NCBI GenBank assembly: GCA_949317995.1
Contig: OX439043.1
Coordinates: 63,214,822-63,278,821 of the forward strand
DNA from: Acholoe squamosa
Lineage: Eukaryota > Annelida > Polychaeta > Phyllodocida > Polynoidae
DNA length: 64,000 nt
Direction of reading: 5' to 3'
Shown in pieces: positions 33,053 to 45,289 of the stretch. The translations under genes and the position numbers were made by a program. The first letter of the stretch is position 1. Every line of letters starts with the position of its first letter. The notes beneath the pieces are model-generated. The model searched no databases, was not told where the DNA came from, and saw only the letters and a list, made by a program, of their open reading frames with translations.

Positions 33053-35040
33053 TTCATAATTGAAATCCATTGTGTGTTTTATAGACTAAGAGGGTTACGT
33101 AGGTTCAAACCAGATGTGTATTAATGGTAACTTTCAGTTGTGGATTTAGATGAGGGACAGGGGGCACGCGCCCCCTCCTTTTAACTGTAGCTAGTTGTTA
33201 GGAGTTTGTTTTTCCCTGAGATTCAGCTAAGGATTGGACCTTAAACTGTGGATGCACCCTTCATTTTTAGAATTCTGGAACTGCTATTTGAGTAAAGGTA
33301 GGAAATTGATATGTGGAATATAATGTTCCTTTCGCTACAACAGCATAAATGCAATCTCAACCCTCAAATGCAGTCAGTCTATCACATTTGTAAGCAAATA
33401 TGTGAATAGGAATCATGCAAAAAAGAGTTATCCTCTGTTGGCATAACTTTAAGTGTGTGAATGGTCACCAGAATATCAATAGTTTGGTTTTAGTCGGGGA
33501 TTTAGAAATACTTACATTTGACAGTAAACGGTACACGTGCCTAAATTTTACCTGAAAATCTAGGAGTAGGCAGGCTCGCCCCCTCCAGCCCGACAGAGTA
33601 CGGGCTGGCTTCAGACCTTCATCTGGGTGGATCGTCGCCCAGGCGGCGAACTAGTTCTCCCAGCAGAGGCTCTACTATTCAGTGTTGACCAAACATCAGT
33701 TGGGGAGTGAATACACATCCAAGTTCAATTAGATTCTTATCTACATCAAAAGGGACAATAAAACAACTGGAATACACATCCAGTGAAAGGTAGAGGTGAC
33801 CCCAGGCTATTGAACTGGTATCAATAGCTGCTAGCCGAGGCTGAGGAGTATGTAAAATTACAAAAGGCCCTGAATGCATACACTCAGAGCCTACACCGTT
33901 ATAAACTACAGTTGTCCAACATTCACCATCCTTGCTCCTGACACGCGACAACCCTCAGTAAACCCTGATTGTGACTGTGTATGTGTGTTGGTAGGAGTGG
34001 GGGGGGGAGGTCTTTGATGTGTTAGGACGAGGCTCTCCAACCTCTGCATGTTCGGCACAAGACCGAACCTAATTAAGCCTGCATTTAGGCCCTCCCGGAG
34101 GTGGCCGCGAATTAACCGCCTCAAACAGGCCGTAATGCTTTCATTATGACATTGGGGACTTGTGATAAAACAAGTCAATAACAACCCCCAACCCTCCCAC
34201 CCTCCCCACATCCCCTCCTGGAGCCCGGCTAATGGGAGGGGCTTGTTCTCCGGCTGCCGCTTGTTCCCCAAGACCAGACTCGGCCCAGTCCCAGCAGATT
34301 AGTACCAGCAGGGTACCAGCAAGGATCAATCACGCAAATTTCCCATTGATCCCTACACCCTGGAGGACGCCATTGTTCGCTGTGTGTAGGGGTATGTATA
34401 TGGGGCGGGCAGGCTGCTGGGTAGTACTGTAGTAAGTAGTACAGGAATTGGGCCCTAGTCTCAGGCAGTTATGTGCCACTGTGTACAGTTTATGGACTAT
34501 ATATCATAATGTGGTGATCCTTCCAGGGTTTGAAATACCTACATCAACTATACTCATCATGTTTCACACTTTTCTGTTATAGCCTTTACACCATTTCTTC
34601 CTTCGCACTGCAACTCACAATTGCTAGCATTTTAACTTAAAGATGCCCAACTGACCATTTTACTCCAACTATGGGATCCTTGCATTATATTGGAATTCCC
34701 ACTACTGGTATGTGTTCAAGTAAGAAGTGGAAATAAATCCTGTGGACTAGGGATACCTGTGTGTGAAATCTGTATATGGTTAGAGACCCAGGTGGCAGGG
34801 TGAGGGTGGGGTACATAGGGGTTAGGTGACTGAGAAGGGTGCAGGAGGAAGGGGGTAGTCCCTTGCTGCCCTCAAACATCCTGATCCACTCATCTGTACA
34901 CTGGGGACAGGAGGAGTGCAGAGAGATGTAATGTGGGGGTTACAAGTACTACTAAGGCTTACCACTGTTAGAAGGGAGGGGGGTAGGAGGGAGTAGAGTG
35001 CAAGGGTGGGGATAGAAATGATGGGGCTGTGGTAATATAT
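33053..35040. other. No gene; possible conserved regulatory patch near 34.0-34.15 kb
   Basis: A diverged GGGGGCACGCGCCCCCTCC segment near 33166 resembles the arms of the hAT-like MITEs. The stretch 34055-34150 holds CTAATTAAGC, GAATTAACC and TTCATTATGAC, homeodomain-like TAAT words in mixed GC sequence. The frame 34144-34329 on the minus strand starts at TTG, not ATG. Confidence 0.3.
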
Positions 35041-35104
35041 TTAATCCGCTATCTGTGCCGGGGACGCCGCTGTCGGATTAAACTTCCCCTCCTTTAAACA
35101 CGTG
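35041..35104. promoter_or_regulatory. Inverted TAATCC pair and E-box
   Basis: TTAATCCG (35041-35048) and its inverse CGGATTAA (35074-35081) face each other 25 bp apart, followed by CACGTG (35099-35104). TAATCC is the preferred site of K50 homeodomains (Otx/Gsc/Bicoid type), and CACGTG is a bHLH E-box. The site lies just outside a CpG-rich island (35150-35320). Confidence 0.35.
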
Positions 35105-35330
35105 TTAGAGCCTACCCCCAGGCTCATAGATCACAGTGTCCTACTGGGTGGGTACTGGAGGAGGGGAGGGGGGTTACCCCTCCGGGCCTCATGTGTGTTC
35201 CGGCCGCAGGTCGCGTGCGGGCCGCGGCCGGCTCCAGGGGGACGCGGCCACCGGACGGCGGAGGGCCCCGCCGGGGGAGGCTGGAGGGTAGGGGTGCAGA
35301 GGGGGGAGTCCACTCCCCACAGACCCTTAC

Positions 35331-35429
35331 ATCAAAGGGTCCCCGGCGCTCCAGATTTGCCATTTCCACCACTACACGACTGTCCTGGGGAATTGGCCGG
35401 GGCCAAACCACATAGGAAGAAGTGGCCAT
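35331..35429 (-). CDS. Possible first coding exon (unrecognised)
   Basis: On the minus strand an ATG in good context (GGCTATGGCC, 35429) opens exactly 33 codons starting MATSSYVVWPRPIPQ. It runs into a strong GTAAGG donor in phase 0, with the exon end at 35331. A TTATATGAG element lies about 95 bp upstream (about 35525), and the region is CpG-rich. No downstream exon was found on this strand toward lower coordinates, and the protein is not recognised. This is the best-formed exon-start signature in the window, but still only suggestive. Confidence 0.25.
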
Positions 35430-36252
35430 AGCCCGTCCAAACCGCCACAGAGCGTTCTCCCTCAACAACATAGGGTGTGGGCCTTGGTCCTCCCCCCTCC
35501 CAGTCCTCCTCCTCCCTTCTCTCATATAAAGCGGCGGGACACTCCCAACTGCGTCCCAATGTATACATACAACTGTGAGTGCAGAGTTCTTACTCCACAC
35601 CATCCTACTTAAACCATTTCATATATACAGCAGAGTTAATACTCTATACAAGTTCCTCCAGGGTGGAGCCCAAAGTTTGAGACTCTATGTCTCTCTAGGT
35701 GGCAATACATAGGACAGGTATTGGCCTCAAGGAAGGGCTGTATACAATTGGCCTTGACCCAGACGTGTACAGGAGGTCGGGCAGGAAGTGTGGGGATCAG
35801 ATGCTACTTACAAATCCGGACCTCCTCCTGTTGCCGCCGTCACACCTCCAGGCACGCCCGGAGGAGGCTGCTGTCACCTGAACTGTCGTCCAGGTGAAGG
35901 TTGTACCCCTACGCCACATATCATGGTAGGTACGGAAGAGGGGTTGGGATGGGGAGTTGGAGGGGGGGGGGTCGAGAGGATGGAGTAGGAAGGGGGGAGG
36001 TGTAGCTTGCAGGTGGGGTGGGGGTTGTGATTTGTACATGCCTAAACATTCAGAGACCTGCTGAATTAATCATTCACAAACTTGAGAAATTTCCTTTGAA
36101 ACCAATTTCAATATTTTGATTTTGAAGAAGTAATATGAAGTAAAATCTAGGATAGCTAGATTTTGTCGTTTATCGTTTCAATCATTATCGATTTTTCTCG
36201 TCGATTCCTCAGACTTGCCTCACCTATAAACAGTGCCATTGAATCGCTGACA
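35430..36252. other. No gene recognised
   Basis: Short GC-rich frames on both strands near 35700-36000 without domains, and a homopolymer-G patch near 35960. Confidence 0.35.
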
Positions 36253-36375
36253 ATGGCAGCTTCAAAAATAATAGAAAGTCCAGGATTTTTTTTTCAAGGG
36301 CCACAGATAATCGAATTGTTTCAAGATCCTAAGTATCAACACGTGGAACTCGGAATCGACTTTATCTACAACTAA
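36253..36375 (+). CDS. Small ORF of 40 codons (unrecognised)
   Basis: An ATG in strong context (GACAATGGC) opens 40 codons beginning MAASKIIESPGFFFQG and ends at TAA 36373. Composition is protein-like, with acidic and aromatic residues, but there is no family match, no clear promoter and no splice donor. It could be an exon fragment or chance. Confidence 0.15.
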   Translation: MAASKIIESPGFFFQGPQIIELFQDPKYQHVELGIDFIYN

Positions 36376-37771
36376 ATTTTCTCCCCCATGACGTTTTTAG
36401 AATTATGGGTATTTCTAACGTGAACATCCTATTAGATACGTGTAATATCAGGTAACCTGACCTCAGTAGGCCTCAGTAGAAAAGTCATTTATTCCTGTTA
36501 ATAAGTTTTTCATTAGTAGTCATGTATGATACGCGTTGGTATCCACATAAAATATCTGTATCTTGTGTTTTTTCTTCTCTAATTTGGCATTCTGTTCAGC
36601 TAGTTTGTTAAAATTCCACTGCTTTATTCTAATTTGATTCCCCATTCCCAAAGGGCGCACACACATGCCTTCTGCAGTATTGCCTGGTGCATGGACAGCT
36701 TTTTAAGCACCGGGAAACACCCACATCCACCCACCATTTCATAGTCTCACAACAACCAACAAAACACCCCCCCTTTTGCACACAGTCATAAATGAAATAG
36801 ACCAACAAGATAATCTAATCCTCTTAAGCAGATAAACTTTCCTGTGGCAGACGACAATAATTCCAACATGGCAGACGACATTTGCCAAAAGCGCGGGAAA
36901 CCGTGTGACATAGGACATTCTCGGTGAGATCAGATTACGGGCTGAGGAGGCACGCCGTTGTGGGCGCGGTAACGTCGTTTAAATTCACACTTGTGATGTT
37001 CAGCATCTGATCATCTGGAGGACTCTTGTCAGTAATCTGACAACCCCAGCAAGATCTGCATGGATCTCCGACAACCCAATCTCGTTTTCCCTCCTACCTC
37101 TGTTGGGGTTGGATTAGCTGCCTCCCCCCCCCCGCTTCCCCCGTCACCATCCTCCTTCTACCCCTTTCTTCTTTCTGACTTGTGGAAATATGCCTGTGTA
37201 GAAGGCCATGGATGGGAAGGAAGTGAAGGGTTGTGATGAAATATGAGGATAAAGTAACTAGAGGAGCAGTCGTTGACCCGAACAGGGGACATAATGATTG
37301 AGAGTGAGAAATAGAATGTTGTAAACAAAACTATGACTAATCTTGTGGGGCAGAAATGATTTAGGAATACAGAATATGTTTTTAGAGAAGGGGACACTAT
37401 AGTTAATCTTAATTATATATGATAATGGGTATGCGGTTGAGGCTTCTACGTGCAATTACCGTCAGAATTACCTGAAGTATAATGGCTATACCTGTGGGGT
37501 GTTTGAGAAGCAGGTAATGTTTACAACCGGTCATAAGGAGATATGATAGCAGTTTTAATAGTGATTGTAGGCTTATAACTGCATGTGTTTCTAAAGCATT
37601 ACCATTACCTTACTGTGTCTATAACTATATGACTGGTGAGAGATGATAATGGTTGCAGTTGTAAGTTTAGAATCTAACAGTTTTAGAAACAGATATTTAA
37701 TGTTCATTATCATGTCCGGCTTCTAAAACACCCCACTGGTGTCATTTATTGGGGGTGCTGTACTTAGAATA
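36376..37771. other. No gene recognised
   Basis: AT-rich unique sequence with a homopolymer-C run near 37123. Confidence 0.4.
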
Positions 37772-38649
37772 TACACTCTAAAAATGTGTTTTAACTAAAA
37801 CATATTTTACCAAAACACTTTTTGGTAAAACACATTTTCATCATCTAAACACCTTTCCTAAAACAATTTACACTTTTCCTGCAAAAGTGTTTAGGTTTAT
37901 AAAAGTGTTTTAATACTTGGTTCCAATCCAACTCACCAGGTGGCAGGGGCCACCTATGATGGTACTATTGTAACATTCATATGGACACAAATGTCTGAAT
38001 TTAAGTATAAATGATAATAATACACAGCATCCTGATAGAACGTAACATTGACACTATATCTTAGAATGGATTTGTAAAAGATATATCTAAAAATTACCTT
38101 CTCAATACCTTAACCCATGATAAAACCCCATTTTGTAACATTCAGGATTAATACATACATTCCAGTCCTAAACTCTCTGACTAACTCATCAATGTGCATC
38201 AATGTGTTTGAACTCATCTTGACTGTAGGCCAAGCCTGGTTAGCACAGAATCAATGTTGATAACTGGATGGTCATCAACATTCATCAACTTGCTATCAAC
38301 ATAACTTTGATATTCTCTACCTGCAGAGAGACGGCAATATGCAGTAGGAGGGACTCACTAATCCTAAAACTGGGACCATGGGTTTATAAGGAAAATGAAA
38401 TAATAGCAAGGGCATAAATTTGCCTGAAACTCATTTTAAACACTTTCTGAAGCTAAAAACTTTATTCTCAGAATCATTTACCACTTTTTCATCTAAAACA
38501 CATTTCAATCAAAACACTTTTGAATTTTTAAACACTTTTTGAAAAAGTGTTTTGTGTTTTGCCCAAAAAAGTGTTAACAAAGTCTTATAGAAAGTGTTTC
38601 AAATACAGGTAAAAGTGTTTAAAAACAAAAACACATTTTTTAGAGTGTA
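37772..38649. mobile_element. AAAGTGTTT-rich inverted-repeat element (878 bp)
   Basis: The left end TACACTCTAAAAATGTGTTT (37772) is inverted at the right (ACACATTTTTTAGAGTGTA, ending 38649). Subterminal zones on both sides are filled with AAAGTGTTT/AAACACTTT words in both orientations (37800-37915 and 38430-38640). The centre is non-coding. The architecture is that of a non-autonomous DNA transposon with transposase-binding subterminal repeats. Confidence 0.75.
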
Positions 38650-38685
38650 GCTTCATATGTATACACACACTGAGAAAACTAGGCT

Positions 38686-38850
38686 AGTTAGTTTGACTCA
38701 TTTAGCTGAGTCAAATCGCTATCACCAGGGTGACTCTGTTTTTGACTCGAGATAGGGGAGTGAGTCAAAGCATGCGGACTCTTTGCCAAATCTGAGTCAA
38801 AATGACTCAGTTATCTGGATGAGTCGACAGCTTTTGACTCAATAGGCTTC
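38686..38850. repeat. Left subterminal GACTC array
   Basis: About ten GACTC/GAGTC words, mostly as TTTGACTC or GAGTCAAA, in 165 bp in both orientations. They match the array at 46100-46300 and fit transposase-binding subterminal repeats. Confidence 0.8.
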
Positions 38851-39151
38851 TAGTATTGAGAGGTGGGGTACCGGGGTGGGGTGTACTTCTTTATTAATCA
38901 AATTTGTTGAATGTTATATGTCATATTGTCTCATCTTCTGTGTAGTTGGTGGTCTGAAATAGAGTAAAATGCATTGCAATTAGTCAATATTTGTTTTAAA
39001 AATCCTATGAAAATAAAATAATACAAGTATTGTGATTATGGCTTCATGTATCAGAATTACGATTTTGAAAGTCTATAGAATGAATTATTAGGCCCTATTA
39101 CCATTCACCTACATCATCATATATGCCATCTGACCAGTCTCTGTCCCTCCA

Positions 39152-39229
39152 GCTCTCTCTCTCTCCCTCTCTCTCTCTCTCCCTGGGTCTCTCTCTCTCT
39201 CGTTCTCTCTCTCCCTCTCTCTCTCATCT
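39152..39229. repeat. (CT)n microsatellite
   Basis: CT-rich run with CCCT interruptions. A second short CT tract follows near 39357-39400. Confidence 0.9.
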
Positions 39230-40269
39230 CAATCCAGTCTCACACATGGACATTATCTGTCTTCCTTTCATTTAGATCTATAACTATAGAAGCCCACGGC
39301 CAGCCTGTATGCATGAAAACATGATCTTCTCTCAGCCTCATGTGTCCAACCCCCTTTTCTCTCTGTCTCTATCTGTCTCTGACTCCCTCTCTCTCTCGTT
39401 GTGGAAAGAGGAGAGAGGGAGAGGAATGTTGGGTCCTTTTGTGACATGGTGTCTCACACTTCCATTTTTGCATTTTTAAGCAATTATATCAATGGTGAAG
39501 CTTGGGGATGGCCGAAAGAAACCAAATATATGTGCAATTGTACAATACAACCTTCTTAAGGCTGAGTAATTGTGCTCCGAAAAATTAAAATGGGTCCTTT
39601 TGTGACCTCCCTCAAAAATGGCTATTTTTGCTCCTCTTTCAATGCATATCATATTTGAAATTATTGCAAATGTAATTAGCTTTGATACCCCTGTGAATTC
39701 CTGTAATTAAGAGTTGGTACTCAGTGACCACCGTGATGTCTGTGGAAATCCTTACTTTTTTCACCTATCATGTCAATCCAGTTTGGGGAAAGGTCAATTT
39801 TGAAATCATTTACATTTTTCTGTACTTTTCTTCCAAGACTCCTTGAATAGCTTTATGAGCATCAAATATATCATCATTAGAAAAATTGGACTGTAAAAAT
39901 ATAATCTAGTATGATCTTTAGTTATATTTACAACAATGGGTCCTTTTGTGACTTCACATGTTATGGCCAATAACTCCTATGATTAACATGTTATATGACT
40001 GCAGATAGAAATAATCAATGAAGCAATTAGTAATTCATCGATATATCTTATATTCACATCTAAAAAGACAAGACATAGAGACTTGGACACAAAAACAAGT
40101 GGGTCCTTTGGTCACCTTCAATTATTCTCACAATTTCCTACATTAGGATGTTTCATCTAAGAATTCATCATAAACTCTCCTCATTTCTAGGTCATAAATA
40201 TTAATTTGTAACTGTTTAACTCATTCTTACTAAATAGCACTTAAAGGCGAACTATTTCCATTGAAAAAA

Positions 40270-41000
40270 AGGGTAGTCACAAAAGGACCCACCTAGGAGA
40301 GGTCACAAAAGGACCCATTTGGGGGAGGTCACAAAAGGACCCATCTGGGGTCGGGGTCACAAAAGGACCCGTCTGGGGGGAGGTCACAAAAAGACCCACC
40401 TGGGGAGAGGTCACAAAAAGACCCACCTTGGGGCATGCTCATGGAGGGGGTAGAAAGGACCCACCTGGGGTAGAAAGGGCCCACCTGGGGAGAGGTTACA
40501 AAAAGACCCACCTGAGGGGAGGTCACAAAAGGACCCACATGAGAGAGGTCACAAAAAGACCCAACTGAGGGAAGGTCACAAAAGGACCCACCTGGGGAGA
40601 GGTCACAAAAAGACCCACCTTGGGGCATGCTCATGGAGGGATCAGGAATGCTAATGGAGGGGACAAAAGGACCCACCTAGGAGAGGTCACAAAAGGACCC
40701 ATTTGGGGGAGGTCACAAAAGGACCCATTTGGGGTCGGGGTCACAAAAGGACCCATCTGGGGGAGGTCACAAAAGGACCCACCTGTGGAGGAGAGGGCCC
40801 ACTTGGGGTAGATCACATGAGGACCCATCTGGGGGGAGGACACAAAAAGACCCACCTGGAGGGAGAAGCCCCACTTGGGGTAGATCACAAAAGGACCCAC
40901 CTGGGAGAGGTCACAAAAAGACCCAACTGAGGGAAGGTCACAAAAGGACCCACCTGGGGAGAGGTCACAAAAAGACCCACCTTGGGGCATGCTCATGGAG
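40270..41000. repeat. 27-28 bp minisatellite with GGTCACAAAAGGACCC core
   Basis: More than a dozen units of GGTCACAAAAGGACCC plus ACCTGGGG-type spacers. The same 16-mer occurs singly, in inverse orientation, at about 39435, 39593 and 39938, so the array is an amplification of a word scattered through the element. It recurs at 41513-41660. Confidence 0.9.
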
Positions 41001-41029
41001 GGATCAGGAATGCTAATGGAGGGGGCGAG

Positions 41030-42360
41030 CTTGCTTAGGGAGTGCTGACAGAGGGGTCAGGAATGCTTATGGAGTGATCAGGAGTGCTTACAGAGGGGTT
41101 GGGCATGCTCACGGAGTGACCGGGAATGCTTACAAAGCGATCGGGAGTGCTAACGGAGGGGTTGAGCATGCCGAAGGAGAGATCGGGAGTACTAACGTAA
41201 GGGTTGGGCAGGGGTATGGAGTCATTAGGAGAGCTCACGGAGGGGTCGGGTAGGCTTACGGAGTCATGAGTGATAATGGAGGCATCGGGAATGCTTACAA
41301 AGTCCTTATGGAGGGGACGGGCATGCTTACAGAGTCATTGGGAGAGCTCATGGAGGGGTCAGGCAGGCTTACTGATGGATCGGGAATGCTTACGGAGTGG
41401 TCGGGAGTACTAACGGAGGGGTTGGAATGCTTACATAGTGATCTGGAGTGCTAATGGAGGGGTTGGGAATGCTTACAGAGTGATCGGGAGAATGAACAGA
41501 GGGGTTGGAGGACCGACCTTGGGAGAGGTCACAAAAATACCCACCTGGGGGAAGGTCACAAAAGGACCCAACTGGGGGAGGTCACAAAAGGACCCACCCG
41601 AGGGTGGAGAGGGCCAACCTGGGGTAAAGGACCCACCTGGGGAGACGTCATAAAAAGACCCACCTGGGGGCATGCTTATGGAGTGATCGGGAGTGCTAAT
41701 GGAGGGGTCGGGAATGCTTATGGAGTGACCGGGAGTGCTAACAGATGGGTCGGGAATGCTTACGAAGTGATTGGAAGTGCTTATGGAGGGGTCCGGAATG
41801 CTTACAGAGTGACTGGGAGTGCTTACGGAGGGATCAGGAATGCTTACAGAATGAGCAGGAGTGCTTACGGAGAAGTCGGGCATGCTTAAGGAGTGACCAG
41901 CAGTGCTTAAGGAGGGGTCGGGAATGCTTACAGAGTGCTCGGGAGTGCTAACGGAGGGGTCAGGCATGCTTATGGATTGATGTGATCGGGAGTGCTAATG
42001 GAGGCATTGGAATGCTTAAGGGGTGATTGGAAGTGCTGATGGAGGGGTCGGGAATGCTTACAGAGTGATCAGGAGTGCTAACAGAGGGGTTGGAATGCTT
42101 ATGGAGTGATCGGGAGTGCTAACAGAGGGGTCGAGCATGCTTAAGGAGTGAGCAGGAGTGCTAATGGAGGGGTTGGGCAGGCTTATGGAGTCATCGGCAG
42201 AGGTCACAGAGGGGTAGGGTAGGCTAACGGAGGGGTCAAATATGCTTAGGGAGTGCTGACGGAGGGGTCAGGCATGCGTAAGGGGTGATCGGGAGTGCTG
42301 AAGGAGGGGTCAGGAATGCTTAAGGGGTGATCGGGAGTGCTGATGGAGGGGTCGGGAATT
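41030..42360. repeat. 21/42 bp minisatellite
   Basis: Alternating 21-mers GGGAATGCTTACGGAGTGAT and GGGAGTGCTAACGGAGGGGT make a 42 bp dimer. Because 42 is a multiple of three, long repetitive frames appear on both strands (14-residue period). The array is interrupted by GGTCACAAAAGGACCC units at 41513-41660. Confidence 0.9.
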
Positions 42361-42599
42361 TCAATCTTTTTAGGCTGGGCCTAAGCAGCCTATTCTGTCT
42401 ACCTAAAGCTAGGAGGTCAATCTATACCCCCATTATCCCTAGCCATAATCATACCCTCAAATTCAATCTGGAAGACTAACCCAGCATCTACAAATCCCAG
42501 AGCTCTCTTTTCACTGTTCAAAATTATCATTTTGTAAGGCAGGCTAATTTAAGCAGGACAAACAAAGTAGGCCTAAAAAGTGAAAGTAACTGGAAAGCA

Positions 42600-44800
42600 G
42601 GATACAACTTGCTATGTTGGTCTATGCCCTTAGGACATACTGCCGCGCCGCATGGGAGTGGTGCATACATTGCCACGGACAGAAGGACTTTCCCACACTG
42701 GGCGTGGGAATGAGGTAGAGGAGAATGCATGCCCCCGGGGTATCGATGCTGATGCCCCGGGGGCATAGGTACTACGATCTTGTACAATGAGAGCCCTGTA
42801 GGCCTAGCTATGCCCTTAAGACATGTGAAGAGAATTGTCACTGAATTGTTATTTACAGTCTATAGGATTCACTATGGAGGCCTTGTGGAGCCACCATCTT
42901 GAATTTCGCTGATTGAGCCAAAACCCACTGATAAGACATACCATGATGGGTACCTTGTCCCTGGTTAACACCCACATCCAGGGACATGCTGGTCCCATCT
43001 TATCAGCTCTTATCAGTAGTGTGTGTCGCCAGAACCAGCTCCAGACCAGCTAGTGGCCAATAGAACTTTAAAAGAAAAAAAGAAGGGACATGCCTTGAGG
43101 GCATAGATTGTGCTTTTGCTGTCCTGAGGGCATGTACTAGTCAATTAACTCTATATAGGATAAGCCTTGGGCATTGGCATCACTAATAATGCCCTAGGGG
43201 CATGGACCTACAAGAAACCTATAGTCCATGGATATGATGAATATGCCCTAAGGGTATAGTTATCTCGGTGAATGATATGTACTCTATGGAAGTAGACCAA
43301 AATGTATGCCTGAGGGACACGATGCCCTTAGGGCATGGCCTACCACTATATTGATGCCCTTTTATAATAGGGCCTGATCTGGACTAGGCCCCCTATATAG
43401 GAATTTTTATCATCAGGACATATTCTGGACATTAAGGCTATGAAATAACACAACTGTTAACTTAAGCCCTAAGGCCATTTTTATCATCAATGCCCTCAGG
43501 GCATCAGTGCTAAGTCCATGATGGCCCCTGGGAATGTCTCTTCTCTGAAGGTTACGGCCAGGGGGTAACGGATAGAAATATCCCCTGGAGATAATAATTA
43601 CCCCCTAGGGCATGATTCCATACCTAAGGATATTAAGGATGGTGTAGTTCTGGTATTTAACTCTTCCTTTACCAGAGTATTTCAAAGCAAATTTTTGGGT
43701 TTTAGTTTATAACATAAACTTTCAAAAACCCTTGGAATTGTGTGAATATTCAAATTAGAAGAGAAATAGTGATTGGTTAAGCTAGGCTTATCAGTCAGAT
43801 AGAAGAACACCCAAGTTTTCTCTATCTAGTTTGATTACTGAGATATATCATCATAAATGTGGTGATATGATTAGTAAAGTTGACCTTAGGAGTTCACTTC
43901 AAATTGCAATATCTCAGCACTCCCTGTATCAATTGCACTGATATAAAAAGTATATTGTAGTAAATATTTAGATATGTTGGAATTTTGGCGGATAATGAAT
44001 TTTGGAAAATATTCTTTTTCGGTTACCATGGCAACCAAAACCATGCAAAAACGACATTTTTTCATATCTGTTGCCATGGTAACCAGCCAAAATGGCCAAT
44101 AATGCTTAAAAATACACTAAAAAATGCCATGCCATTTTGTTGAGCATGAAAAAATGTACAAAGTCAATTTTCACCAAAAAAATAATACCATTTGACATTT
44201 TTCATGATTTTTAGCCTAAATATTGATTAAATCTATGGAAAACTTTTAGGGTAATTTAAGATTTTGTCTCGAGTTTGTAAAACTGCAATGCTAAAAGTAT
44301 AAGAGATAGAGACTAACTCTTTGGACTATCTGGAGAACCCAACTCATGCTAGTTTTGACAAAAAAAAATTGAAGAGTTTCAATGGATTTTGTGGAAGTTA
44401 TAGTGTACTCAAAATCGGTAAAAGATCGGCCAAAATCGGCCAAACTACGCATTAATGCGTAGTTGGTAAAGGAAGAGTTAAAGTAGGCCCTTAGGACATT
44501 CATACACTATTAATGCCCTAAGAGCATGCTTTAGTCACTCATAATGTGGACAGTGGCCTAGACGACACTGGTGTTGCCCTGAGGGCATGTGCATGTATTT
44601 GGTTAATCCCAGAACTTCAAAAGAGCAGGAATATGCCCTCAGGACTGATACACAATGCCCCGAGGGCATACACTAGGAATGGTCAATTGTTGATATGTAA
44701 AGGCCAGCAATATGCCCTTAGGGCATGCCCATTTCCGCGGTCCCAAAAATATATGCGTCAGCATGAGGGCATGCAGCGCTGCATGCCCTCAGGGCATAGT
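42600..44800. repeat. Cluster of ATGCCCTNAGGGCAT palindromes
   Basis: Perfect 15-mers with 7 bp arms occur at 42752, 43322, 43490 and 44712, near-perfect ones at 43189, 44574 and 44655, and about ten half or degenerate ones between. A perfect 28 bp palindrome made of two head-to-head half-words spans 44764-44791. The words are scattered in unique AT-rich DNA, not in tandem. Two RFX-like palindromes, GGTTACCATGGCAACC (44021) and GTTGCCATGGTAACC (44070), lie in the same block. Confidence 0.85.
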
Positions 44801-45289
44801 CCAACATAGCAAGTTGCGTCCTGCAACTGGAAACATTTTGAAGCACTTATTTTTATCAACAAAAAAAAAAGAAAGAGCCCTGGATAAAACCATTGGTTTT
44901 GTCAAGGTATGGGCCCACAGATGTTGTAAGAAGGGTACAAGAAAAGATAAAAGGGATGATCAGGTGATCATTCCAAAAGACAGTAATGATAAAAAGTTTG
45001 AATTAAGCTGACTTTTATCACATAGCTTTTAGGCTTTTCATTTGTCTTCTATATATTCATGTTTGGCATCATTAGAAAGCTTATTTCATGCTGAATCCAA
45101 TGCACTCAATGGGAGAACTGCACAGTGCATTGGTAGGATGTGCATGACTGGTGAGTGAAAAAACTGAATTGCTCTGCTAGCTGAGTATAAAACATGTCCA
45201 CAAGAATAAAAAGGCGAAAACTGAGTACAAGAAGGACTTGAGACCTGAATGAATGTAGGATGAACTGTCTGTCCCCTTAACGGGCCTTT

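Noticed and set aside
34144-34329. Minus frame with a signal-peptide-like N-terminus
   Set aside because: The apparent start is TTG, not ATG, and the leading hydrophobic stretch disappears without it.
40329-40996. Frames rich in GGSFCDL on the minus strand
   Set aside because: Translation of the GGTCACAAAAGGACCC array, not a structural protein.
41473-41967. Minus frame with repeating DPSVSTP residues
   Set aside because: Arises from the 42 bp minisatellite; both strands show equivalent repetitive frames.
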